The notes: a model not told the origin generated them from the sequence alone. A stretch of DNA of 9,382 nucleotides from an uncultured Collinsella sp. (GCA_900549275.1 URNU01000035.1:1-9382); one strand, 5' to 3'. Positions 1 to 5,850 are shown, numbered from the stretch's first letter. A program made the numbers and translations.

Positions 1-102
1 GGCGTCGACCTTCTTCTGAATCTCGTTTACATAGCTGTCGATCGGCTGGAGAAGCTTCGTCTCCTCATCGACCGACAGAATCTTACCGGATACGGTAGGC
101 AT
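1..102 (-). CDS. mglC: MglC-like sugar ABC transporter permease, N-terminal fragment (cut by window edge)
   Basis: Only the first 34 codons are inside the window, starting with MPTVSGKILSVDEETK; the gene continues past the left edge. The ATG at 102 is preceded by a GAAGGGG ribosome binding site (112-118) with a 9-base spacer. An in-frame ATG at 111 directly abuts that site and is less likely. The gene starts 18 bases after the mglA stop, so it is co-transcribed and probably translationally coupled. The visible residues are hydrophilic and charged, with no membrane segment, which implies a cytoplasmic N-terminal extension longer than that of E. coli MglC, whose first helix comes within about 20 residues. 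The identity as the permease of the Mgl importer rests on operon position (binding protein, ATPase, then permease), not on a conserved motif. Another downstream gene cannot be excluded. Confidence 0.62.
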   Translation of the reverse strand, partial: MPTVSGKILSVDEETKLLQPIDSYVNEIQKKVDA

Positions 103-111
103 GTGTTCCAT

Positions 112-118
112 CCCCTTC
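112..118 (-). promoter_or_regulatory. Ribosome binding site of mglC
   Basis: The minus strand reads GAAGGGG, 9 bases before the ATG at 102 and immediately adjacent to the alternative in-frame ATG at 111. The spacing decides in favour of the start at 102. Confidence 0.6.
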
Positions 119-120
119 GT

Positions 121-1626
121 CTACAGATACTTGGCGCTCAGACGGAGCAGCTCTTCCTGGTTCGTCTCCTTGGTGTTGACGATGCCCGAAAGGTGCCCGT
201 TCGACATGACGCCGATGCGGTTGGTGATGCCGAGAATCTCGGGCATCTCGGAGGAAACCACGATCACCGTAGTGCCCTTCTTTGCCATGTCGATGATGAG
301 CTGGTAAATCTCGTACTTAGCGCCAACATCGATACCACGGGTGGGCTCGTCCATCAGGAACACCTGCGGGTAGCGCTCAAGCCACTTACCAAAAATGACC
401 TTTTGCTGGTTACCGCCAGAAAGGCTCGAAATCAGATCATCGGGGCCCATGCACTTGGTATGCATGGTCTTGATCTCTTTGTTCGTCGCGCGAACCATCT
501 TGTCGTTGGACAACGCGGGGCCACTCTTGTACTGATCAAGGTTGGCGATGGTGGTGTTAAACGTCAGATCGCCTTTCAGGAACAGGCCGTTTGCCTTGCG
601 TTCCTCGGTAATCAGAGCAAAACCGTGCTCCATGGCGTCGCGCGCCGAGGAGAAGTTCATCAGGCGGTCACGGAAGTAAACGCGGCCTGCCGCACGGGTG
701 CGAATGCCAAAAATCGTCTCGAGCAACTCGGTACGGCCGGCGCCGACCAGGCCATACAAACCAAAGATCTCGCCCTTGCGCACGTCGAAAGTAATGTCCA
801 CCAGGTGCGGATCGAACTTCGTGGACAGGTGCTGCACCGAAAGGACGTTGTCGCCGGGAATGTTATCCACGGGCGGGAAACGGTTGTCCAGCGAGCGGCC
901 GACCATGGCGCTCACGAGCTCGTTCATGTTGGTGTCACTCGTGCGCTTGGTCATAACCAGATTACCGTCGCGCAGAACCGACACGTCGTCGCAGATCTCG
1001 AAGATCTCGTCCATTTTGTGCGAGATGTAGATCAGAGCGATGCCCTGCTCCTTGAGCTTACGCATCATCTCGAACAGCTTATCGACTTCTTGCGCCATCA
1101 GCGAACTTGTGGGCTCGTCCAAAACGATAACCTTGGCGTTATAGGACATAGCCTTGGCGATCTCGACCATCTGGCGCTGAGAGACGCTCATGTTTTTCAT
1201 GGGCTGGGTCAGGTTGACGGTCATGCCCAGACGACGGAACAGGTCCGAAGCCTCTTTGCGCATGCGCGCCTCGTCGATCACGCCGCCCTTAACCGGATAG
1301 CGGCCCAAGAACAAGTTATCGACCACATTGCGCTCGAGGCACTGGTTGAGCTCCTGGTGGACCATGGCGATGCCGTTTTCAAGAGCATCCTTAGGACCGG
1401 AGAAACTCACCTCCTTGCCATCGAGGAAAATCGAACCCTCGTCCTTTTGATAAGTGCCGAACAGGCATTTCATCATCGTGGACTTGCCTGCGCCGTTCTC
1501 ACCCATCAGGCCCATGACGGTGCCGCGGCGGACGTCGAGGTCGATGTGGTCGAGAACTCGGTTGCGCCCGAACGTCTTGCTCATCCCTCGAATCGACAGG
1601 ACGATGTCGTCTTGCTTGTCTGACAT
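121..1626 (-). CDS. mglA: Galactose/methylgalactoside (CUT2-type) ABC importer ATP-binding protein MglA
   Basis: This 501-residue protein has two fused nucleotide-binding domains, as in MglA, RbsA and XylG, and would power uptake of the sugar delivered by MglB through the MglC permease on the inner face of the membrane. Domain 1 (about 8-245) has Walker A GENGAGKST (42-50), a signature-like MSVSQRQMVEIAKA stretch (from 146), Walker B VIVLDEP (166-172) and the switch His203. Domain 2 (about 260-495) has a degenerate Walker A GLVGAGRTE (292-300, Arg in place of Lys), which is usual in this family, the signature LSGGNQQKV (402-410) and Walker B VFLMDEPTRGID (from 422). The start has AGGGG seven bases upstream. 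It is the second gene after mglB, separated from it by 189 bases holding a hairpin and an operator, and is followed 18 bases later by the putative permease. The family assignment is secure; the sugar specificity comes from the neighbours. Confidence 0.95.
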   Translation of the reverse strand: MSDKQDDIVLSIRGMSKTFGRNRVLDHIDLDVRRGTVMGLMGENGAGKSTMMKCLFGTYQKDEGSIFLDGKEVSFSGPKDALENGIAMVHQELNQCLERNVVDNLFLGRYPVKGGVIDEARMRKEASDLFRRLGMTVNLTQPMKNMSVSQRQMVEIAKAMSYNAKVIVLDEPTSSLMAQEVDKLFEMMRKLKEQGIALIYISHKMDEIFEICDDVSVLRDGNLVMTKRTSDTNMNELVSAMVGRSLDNRFPPVDNIPGDNVLSVQHLSTKFDPHLVDITFDVRKGEIFGLYGLVGAGRTELLETIFGIRTRAAGRVYFRDRLMNFSSARDAMEHGFALITEERKANGLFLKGDLTFNTTIANLDQYKSGPALSNDKMVRATNKEIKTMHTKCMGPDDLISSLSGGNQQKVIFGKWLERYPQVFLMDEPTRGIDVGAKYEIYQLIIDMAKKGTTVIVVSSEMPEILGITNRIGVMSNGHLSGIVNTKETNQEELLRLSAKYL

Positions 1627-1706
1627 GTATTCACCCCTCGTTTCCCTCGATGTCCTCCCTGTGCAACCTTATTTGCGCAGCTACGATAGAGAGAACGTCC
1701 TGATAT

Positions 1707-1742
1707 GAGACCATTACGAAATGTTTACGTACTCATGGTCTC
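1707..1742. repeat. 8-bp inverted repeat enclosing the mglA operator
   Basis: GAGACCAT (1707-1714) and ATGGTCTC (1735-1742) are perfect inverted arms around a 20-base interior that contains nearly all of the operator. On an mglB-mglA transcript this would form a second stem-loop just after the main intergenic hairpin. Its function is unknown. Confidence 0.6.
1722..1735. promoter_or_regulatory. GalR-type operator upstream of mglA
   Basis: The plus strand reads TGTTTACGTACTCA, an imperfect LacI-family palindrome centred on ACGT. It is inside a 16-mer (1721-1736) identical to one upstream of galK (7291-7306). The site lies 96 bases before the mglA start, downstream of the hairpin that follows mglB. 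I could not identify convincing -35/-10 elements for an mglA-specific promoter here, so the site may serve an internal promoter or act as a roadblock. Confidence 0.75.
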
Positions 1743-1748
1743 TGAAAA

Positions 1749-1780
1749 GCAAGGGGGAGCAGTCTCCTGATCCCCCTTGC
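1749..1780 (-). terminator. Intergenic hairpin after mglB, probable partial terminator or mRNA-stabilising stem
   Basis: The perfect 10-bp arms GCAAGGGGGA (1749-1758) and TCCCCCTTGC (1771-1780) enclose a 12-base loop. In the mglB direction the stem is followed by TTTTC. It ends 35 bases past the mglB stop. A strong stem with a short T-run between a binding-protein gene and its ATPase gene is the usual arrangement for making the binding protein in excess. Whether it terminates, attenuates or protects the 3' end cannot be told from sequence alone. Confidence 0.72.
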
Positions 1781-1815
1781 CAACATGCCTACATGCTCCT
1801 GTGAGCAATCACGGC

Positions 1816-3117
1816 CTACTGGCCAAGAATCGACGTGTAGGAAGCGCCGTTGTCGGTCTTCACCATGTTGATGGCAAAGGCATCAAAGTCAGCCGGGTTA
1901 CCAAGCTTGTTGGTAATGGAGGACTCGTTCTGGCCGTCGCCCTGGACAACCTCGAGATCGAGGTTGAGCAGCGGTGCATAATTCTCGAGCAGCGGCTTGT
2001 AGGTGGAGCCCAGGAAGTTGTCGGCGGAGTTGTAGATGCTCAGCCAGACCTTCTTCTTGGGGCTGTCCTTCTCGTCGAGCTGGGCCTGAGCCGTCTCGTA
2101 CAGGGTGTTCGCCGGGTCGGTGAAGTCCTTGTAGTTGTCGGCCGTGACCTCGAGGTTCATAGCGTAGAAGGAGCGATCGTCCTTGCTGAACTTGAAGTCA
2201 TCCTCGGCGATGACGTTGCCGGCATCGTCAGCCTTGCCCACACCGGTGTTGACGTCGACGCCGTCAAGAGAGTTGCGGAGCAGGCGCAGGGTGAGGTAAG
2301 CCTGGACAGCGGGGTTCTGGGAAATGGTGCCACCATAGGGGAAGTCGGTGTCGCCCAGGGCGGCAACGGCGTCGGAGTTGGCGTCGTAACCAAAGACGGG
2401 GACCTTGTTCTCCTTGGCCCAGTTGGAGTACATGGACATGCCCATGCCGTCGTTGTTGGAGACAACGATATCAATCTGCTCGCCGAAAGCGGAAGCCCAG
2501 GTGCCGGACAGAGCGTTACCGGCGGTCGGAGCGTCCCAAGTGGCGCCGGCGGAGGTCTTCATCTCCTGGCTGGCGAGCTCACGGATCTTGAACTTCTTGC
2601 CGTCGACCTCGATCTCGCCGTCCTTGACCTTGTCGGACTTGCCGTCCGTGTTGGTGCCGACGGGGTCAGAAATGATCTGGCCGTCCTTCTCGACAGCGGT
2701 GCCCAGGGCCTTACGGCAGCCACGGGTACGAGCGATGGAGTCGTTGTGTCCCACGTCACCGATGGCGAGGACGTAGCCAATGACGCCGTCACCGTTGCGG
2801 TCGATGTCAGCTGCATGGGCCTTGATGTACTCGACGACCATCTGGCCCTCGAGCTCGCCGCCCTGCTTGGCGTCAAAGCCGACGTAGTAGGTGTCATCGT
2901 TCCACTTGAGCGTGGTCATATCCAGCTCACCGGTGGAAGAGTTAGAAGGCTGGCGGTTGTAGAAAACGACCGGCTTCGTGGCGTTCGAGCTTCCGCCGGC
3001 GGCGGCAGAACCGCCATCGCTACCGGAGCCACCGCAGCCCACGAGGGAGCCGGCAGTAGCGACGCTCATCACGCCGAGGCCGCAAGCCTGAAGGAACTGA
3101 CGACGAGAAAGTGCCAT
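1816..3117 (-). CDS. mglB: Circularly permuted galactose/glucose-binding lipoprotein (MglB type), Tat signal
   Basis: This 433-residue extracytoplasmic sugar-binding lipoprotein would feed the MglAC importer. The N-terminus has a twin-arginine motif SRRQFLQ (4-10), a hydrophobic stretch and a lipobox LVGC with Cys28, followed by a Gly/Ser/Ala linker. The mature part begins at VVFYNRQP (50-57), which matches the middle of E. coli MglB (VVFFNKEP). The family order then follows to about residue 332. After a linker, the C-terminus (355-433, with SIYNSADNF and AFAINMVK) matches the first 80 or so residues of mature E. coli MglB, so the fold is circularly permuted. Sugar contacts are kept: Asp366 and Phe368, Asn54, His124, Asp126, Arg130, Trp194, Asn221/222 and Asp245, with Gln267 where E. 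coli has Asn256. A calcium-loop-like DRNGDG (106-111) remains. An extra loop (about 150-180) is inserted. The ATG has AAAGGGG eight bases upstream (3126-3132). Glucose versus galactose preference cannot be decided here. Confidence 0.93.
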   Translation of the reverse strand: MALSRRQFLQACGLGVMSVATAGSLVGCGGSGSDGGSAAAGGSSNATKPVVFYNRQPSNSSTGELDMTTLKWNDDTYYVGFDAKQGGELEGQMVVEYIKAHAADIDRNGDGVIGYVLAIGDVGHNDSIARTRGCRKALGTAVEKDGQIISDPVGTNTDGKSDKVKDGEIEVDGKKFKIRELASQEMKTSAGATWDAPTAGNALSGTWASAFGEQIDIVVSNNDGMGMSMYSNWAKENKVPVFGYDANSDAVAALGDTDFPYGGTISQNPAVQAYLTLRLLRNSLDGVDVNTGVGKADDAGNVIAEDDFKFSKDDRSFYAMNLEVTADNYKDFTDPANTLYETAQAQLDEKDSPKKKVWLSIYNSADNFLGSTYKPLLENYAPLLNLDLEVVQGDGQNESSITNKLGNPADFDAFAINMVKTDNGASYTSILGQ

Positions 3118-3135
3118 GAGGAATTCCCCTTTCTT

Positions 3136-3155
3136 AGCGCATCCCTTAATGCGCT
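3136..3155 (-). promoter_or_regulatory. Small stem-loop in the mglB leader
   Basis: The arms AGCGCAT (3136-3142) and ATGCGCT (3149-3155) are perfect 7-bp inverted repeats with a 6-base loop. The stem lies just upstream of the mglB ribosome binding site (3126-3132), so it could affect translation initiation or mRNA stability. The role is inferred. Confidence 0.5.
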
Positions 3156-3173
3156 TTAACTACCAAAACGAGC

Positions 3174-3219
3174 GCCGGGGGATGTTAGATGTTTGCGCTA
3201 ACATCCTTTGCCCCTCGGC
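3174..3219 (-). promoter_or_regulatory. Long hairpin in the mglB leader, possible attenuator
   Basis: A perfect 9-bp core, GGATGTTAG (3180-3188) with CTAACATCC (3198-3206), is extended by GCCGGG (3174-3179) pairing with CCC and CGGC (3212-3219) across a small bulge and an asymmetric interior loop. On the mglB transcript it would be followed by CGCTCGTTTTGG, a short T-run. It could be a weak terminator/attenuator or a 5' stabilising stem. No known riboswitch fold was recognised. Confidence 0.5.
3190..3203. promoter_or_regulatory. LacI-type palindrome in the mglB leader, possible auxiliary operator
   Basis: TGTTTGCGCTAACA is a near-perfect palindrome. Its two half-sites (TGTTTGC and TGTTAGC) each differ by one base from the TGTTTAC and TGTTAAC halves of the five operators in this locus. 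Its centre is 77 bases from that of the main mglB operator. It also forms the loop and part of an arm of the long leader hairpin, so the symmetry may have an RNA explanation instead. Confidence 0.35.
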
Positions 3220-3266
3220 GGGCTCTTACTCCCTGCCATAGCGCAACAGCAAGGACGAGTCGTTAA

Positions 3267-3280
3267 TGAGTACGTTAACA
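3267..3280. promoter_or_regulatory. GalR-type operator at the mglB promoter
   Basis: The plus strand reads TGAGTACGTTAACA; the 15-mer at 3266-3280 is identical to the one upstream of galM (6056-6070). It starts six bases downstream of the proposed -10 element and so overlaps the expected transcription start, a placement suited to repression of mglB. Confidence 0.8.
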
Positions 3281-3286
3281 GCCTGA

Positions 3287-3315
3287 GGAATAAAAACTAT
3301 CCAGAGTTTTATCAA
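3287..3315 (-). promoter_or_regulatory. Probable mglB promoter
   Basis: On the minus strand, TTGATA (3315-3310) is a good -35 element. It is followed after 17 bases by TATTCC (3292-3287), a weak -10. The expected start falls in the operator at 3267-3280. The implied leader is about 160 bases and contains two stem-loops. A weak -10 would fit a regulated promoter, but the call comes from inspection only. Confidence 0.5.
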
Positions 3316-3465
3316 AGACGCCGAACGGTCGATATGAGCACGCGAACGGTATGTGCATTTTTGAAATAATGCGAGGTAAATGGGGGTGCTCTTAGATAAG
3401 TACTCTTCCAACGCCGCAGGTGACGACATGGTCAAGCGTTTTATCATCGGCATTTGTGTTTAAAC
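3316..3465. other. Non-coding spacer between mglB promoter and flavodiiron terminator
   Basis: No convincing gene was found in this stretch, which is AT-richer than the flanking genes. Short reading frames across it lack a plausible ribosome binding site and recognisable protein character. It may hold upstream regulatory sites for mglB, but no clear motif was seen. Confidence 0.5.
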
Positions 3466-3505
3466 AAAAACCACCACAAAGGTGCCTGTCCCCTTTGTGG
3501 TGGTT
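3466..3505 (-). terminator. Strong intrinsic terminator of the flavodiiron gene
   Basis: The perfect 14-bp arms AACCACCACAAAGG (3469-3482) and CCTTTGTGGTGGTT (3492-3505) enclose a 9-base loop. On the minus strand the stem runs into a T-tract (TTTTTG then TTTAAAC). It begins 24 bases after the stop codon at 3529. It insulates the mgl operon from the upstream flavodiiron transcript. Confidence 0.9.
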
Positions 3506-3528
3506 GAGCGTCAAAAGTGAACGTGTCG

Positions 3529-4689
3529 CTACTTGGAAAGCTCGTCGGCGAGAGCCTCGATCTGGGCGCGCGATGCGTCGTTGAGCGAACCCAGGACGGT
3601 CACTTTGTTCTGCGTCAGGGTGATGTCCTTCATACCCTCGAGCTCCTTGGTCATAATCTTGGCAGCTGCAGGCGCCCAAGAGCCGGCCTCGACGAGCGCC
3701 ACGGTGCGGTTCTGGTAGGCATGCTCGGCGAGCGTATGGATAAAGGTGCTCATGAACGGGAAGATCTCGCCCTGATAGGTAATGGAGGCGAGCACCAGAC
3801 GGTCGTAGCGGAACGCGTCCTCAACGGCCTCGGCCATATCGTCGCGAGCCAGGTCAAAGACAGAGACCTTCTGGCCGCGGGCCTCAAGCGCTGCGGCGAG
3901 CTCCTCGACGGCGGCCTTCAGATGGCCGTACACGCTCGCATAGGCAATCGTGATGCCCTCGTCCTCGGGCTGATAGCTCGACCAGGTGTTGTAGGTGTCG
4001 AGGTAATAACCCAGGTTCTCGGTCAGCACGGGGCCGTGGAGCGGGCAGATAATCTGAATGTCCAGAGCGGCGGCCTTCTTAAGCACGGCCTGCACAAACT
4101 TGCCGAACTTGCCCACGATACCAAAGTAGTAACGACGCGCCTCGCAGGCCCAGCCTTCCGGGTCCTCGATGTCGTTGGCACCGAACTTGCCAAAGGCGTC
4201 AGCACTAAAGAGCACCTTGTCAGTGGCCTCGTAGGAGAACAGCACCTCGGGCCAGTGCACGTTGGGAGCGCCGACAAAGGTCAGGCTGTGACCGCCCAGG
4301 TCGAGCACGTCGCCGTCTTTGACGACCATCTTGCGCTCGGGGAAGTCAGTGCCAAAGTAGTTGACCATCATGCGGAAAGCGCCCATGCTTGCCACAATCT
4401 GCGCCTGGGGATAGCGCTCCATAAAGGCGGCGATACCAGCGGAGTGATCGGGCTCCATGTGATGGACAACCAGGTAGTCGGGCGTACGGCCATCGAGCAC
4501 GGCCTCGAGGTTGCCGAGCCACTCGTCGACAAAGCCAGCGTCGACCGAATCGGCGACAGCGATTTTATCGCCCAAGATAACGTAGCTGTTGTATGCCATA
4601 CCGTTCTCGGACACGTCGTACTGGCCCTCGAACAGGTCAATGTCGTGATCGTTGACGCCAATGTAGCGGATATCCTTGGTGATCTCCAT
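3529..4689 (-). CDS. fprA: Flavodiiron protein (class A, FprA-type): O2 and/or NO reductase
   Basis: This 386-residue cytoplasmic protein would reduce O2 to water and/or NO to N2O at a diiron site, using electrons passed through FMN; in anaerobes it is an oxygen or nitrosative-stress defence. The metallo-beta-lactamase-like domain (about 1-245) keeps all the iron ligands: His77-x-Glu79-x-Asp81-His82 in HHMEPDHSAG, His145, Asp164 in FSADAFG and His218 in CPLHGP. The flavodoxin domain (about 246-386) opens with ITIAYASVYGHLKAA, where the phosphate loop has YGHL instead of the more usual YGNT. The start at 4689 has AGGAGG nine bases upstream (4699-4704); a start at 4731 would lie upstream of that site and across the promoter. 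No rubredoxin or reductase domain is fused. It has its own promoter and terminator, so it appears unrelated to the sugar genes beside it. O2 versus NO preference is not readable. Confidence 0.93.
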   Translation of the reverse strand: MEITKDIRYIGVNDHDIDLFEGQYDVSENGMAYNSYVILGDKIAVADSVDAGFVDEWLGNLEAVLDGRTPDYLVVHHMEPDHSAGIAAFMERYPQAQIVASMGAFRMMVNYFGTDFPERKMVVKDGDVLDLGGHSLTFVGAPNVHWPEVLFSYEATDKVLFSADAFGKFGANDIEDPEGWACEARRYYFGIVGKFGKFVQAVLKKAAALDIQIICPLHGPVLTENLGYYLDTYNTWSSYQPEDEGITIAYASVYGHLKAAVEELAAALEARGQKVSVFDLARDDMAEAVEDAFRYDRLVLASITYQGEIFPFMSTFIHTLAEHAYQNRTVALVEAGSWAPAAAKIMTKELEGMKDITLTQNKVTVLGSLNDASRAQIEALADELSK

Positions 4690-4698
4690 CAGGCAAAG

Positions 4699-4704
4699 CC
4701 TCCT
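4699..4704 (-). promoter_or_regulatory. Ribosome binding site deciding the flavodiiron start
   Basis: A perfect AGGAGG on the minus strand, nine bases before the ATG at 4689. It excludes the longer reading from 4731, which would add 14 residues not typical of the family. Confidence 0.85.
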
Positions 4705-4726
4705 AGATAGACAAAAGAGCCCGTCT

Positions 4727-4735
4727 ATCATAGCA
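4727..4735 (-). promoter_or_regulatory. Extended -10 promoter of the flavodiiron gene
   Basis: The minus strand reads TGCTATGAT, an extended -10 element (TGn plus TATGAT). No strong -35 is placed correctly: TTGCTA lies only 13 bases upstream. The implied start near 4720 gives a leader of about 30 bases. No gal-type operator is present, which fits independent control. Confidence 0.5.
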
Positions 4736-4818
4736 CTCGCCCTCGTAGCAACGGCTATCTGCCAGCATCCTTACCGATTGTTATTGATGCGGAATATACC
4801 GCTTTTGACCTGCAAAAA

Positions 4819-5850
4819 CTATACGCGAGGCTCTGCCGTGGTGTGCCGAACGATGAGCTTGCCCGGAATACGAATGGCAACAGTCTTGCCCGTTGCCCCC
4901 GCTTTCGGAACCGCATGCTCGAATACCTCGCGTCCGCGCTGATGTAGATCGAATCGCACGGTCGTGAGCTCGTTATGCGCGACAAAGTCGTCGAGCGAGT
5001 CATCGACGCCCACCACGCTCACGTCCTCGGGCACACGCAATCCGCTGTCGCGCAACGCAGCGATCGCACCGTTTGCCATCTGGTCATTTGCCGCGTAAAT
5101 CGCCGTCATGGTGCGGTCGTGCTCAGCCAGATATCTTCCGGCTTCGTAACCGCTGTTGGCAGACCAGTCGCCCTCGAGCGGTTCAGCCATTTTGATATGC
5201 CTGCGCTCGAGAGAATCTCTCCAACCGGCCCGGCGGAACTGCTCGTCGACCGAGAAGGACGGACCGCCGATAAAGCGAATTTGCTCGTGGCCCAGCTCAA
5301 ACAGATGATCCATAAGCAGTAGAGAACAGCCATAGTGGTCAGAGTCGACCGTGGTCACCCGCGGGTGCGCATACATGGTGACGATAACCGTGCCAATACC
5401 CGGCAGCGGATCAAACGCCTCAAAATCGGGCGCCATACGACTCATGCCGATAATGATGCCGTCCACGGGCAGCGCTGCCATACGACGCGTTGCCTCGGCA
5501 AGCGAAAACTCCTCGGTCTTGGACATCTCGACCAGCGTGATAGCACAACCGCGGTCGCGGGCCGCACTGGCAATGCCGTCGATCATCGTAAGGTTACCGA
5601 ACTTGGTGACGTCGTTAACGCACAGCCCGACCGAATGGTAGCGGCCGTCGCGCAGCGAGCGACCGGCATAGCTCGGACGGAAACCGAGCTCCTGCATGGC
5701 TGCCTGCACGCGCTGACGCGTCTGTTCGTTCACGTTGGGCAATCCGTTGGCAACGCGCGAAACCGTCTGCTGCGAAACACCGGCAGCGCGGGCAACGTCG
5801 GCCATTGAAACCGGACGCGAACCCGTGTCGTTGGAAGGGCGCCTTGCCAC
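4819..5850 (-). CDS. galR: LacI/GalR-family transcriptional regulator of the mgl-gal genes
   Basis: This 343-residue LacI-family regulator probably represses the galactose transport and Leloir genes until inducer binds. It has an N-terminal helix-turn-helix MADVARAAGVSQQTVSRV (16-33), a hinge with GRSLRDG (63-69) carrying the leucine that inserts into the operator minor groove, then a periplasmic-binding-protein-like effector domain (about 72-340) with RRAGW (206-210), AANDQMANG (253-261) and GVDDS (281-285). The start is a GTG at 5850 with AAGGTG and AGGAG upstream. This gives 15 residues before the first helix; an ATG at codon 16 has no ribosome binding site and would sit at the edge of the HTH. 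It diverges from galM, with two operators in the 299-base gap, and an operator upstream of its own start suggests autoregulation. The symbol is assigned by role; the effector (galactose or other) is inferred. Confidence 0.9.
   Translation of the reverse strand: MARRPSNDTGSRPVSMADVARAAGVSQQTVSRVANGLPNVNEQTRQRVQAAMQELGFRPSYAGRSLRDGRYHSVGLCVNDVTKFGNLTMIDGIASAARDRGCAITLVEMSKTEEFSLAEATRRMAALPVDGIIIGMSRMAPDFEAFDPLPGIGTVIVTMYAHPRVTTVDSDHYGCSLLLMDHLFELGHEQIRFIGGPSFSVDEQFRRAGWRDSLERRHIKMAEPLEGDWSANSGYEAGRYLAEHDRTMTAIYAANDQMANGAIAALRDSGLRVPEDVSVVGVDDSLDDFVAHNELTTVRFDLHQRGREVFEHAVPKAGATGKTVAIRIPGKLIVRHTTAEPRV

Noticed and set aside
994..1020. Arg in the second Walker A of mglA considered as a loss of function (the motif lies in the second ATPase domain)
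   Set aside because: The degenerate second nucleotide-binding site is normal in MglA/RbsA-type ATPases.
103..1623. Long open frame of about 506 codons antisense to mglA
   Set aside because: It mirrors a gene with full Walker and signature motifs. Its translation is low-complexity and rich in V, L, H, A and R, with no family character. It arises from the GC-biased third positions of mglA.
1816..3117. mglB as a frameshifted, truncated or fused gene
   Set aside because: The frame is continuous with uniform codon use, each family segment appears once, and all binding positions are filled. Circular permutation explains it better than damage or fusion.
1777..3159. Open frame of about 460 codons antisense to mglB
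   Set aside because: The translation is repetitive Val/Gly/Leu/Ala-rich sequence, a codon-bias shadow of mglB. The minus-strand protein has a signal peptide, lipobox and binding residues.
3226..3453. 75-codon minus-strand frame upstream of mglB
   Set aside because: It runs through the mglB promoter and operator, has no good ribosome binding site and shows no protein-like pattern.
3392..3679. 95-codon minus-strand frame over the flavodiiron end and terminator
   Set aside because: It crosses a strong terminator and overlaps the true flavodiiron reading frame.
3517..4710. Open frame of about 397 codons antisense to the flavodiiron gene
   Set aside because: The minus-strand reading has every diiron ligand and a perfect ribosome binding site; the antisense reading is a shadow.
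4690..4731. Longer flavodiiron N-terminus starting at 4731
   Set aside because: The perfect AGGAGG at 4699-4704 and the extended -10 at 4727-4735 lie inside this extension, and the added residues are not typical of the family.
4789..4802. GCGGAATATACCGC as a terminator for galR
   Set aside because: It has only a 4-bp GC stem and no T-tract. No clear galR terminator was found.
5803..5805. ATG at codon 16 as the galR start
   Set aside because: It lacks a ribosome binding site and would begin right at the first helix of the HTH. The GTG at 5850 has purine-rich sequence upstream.
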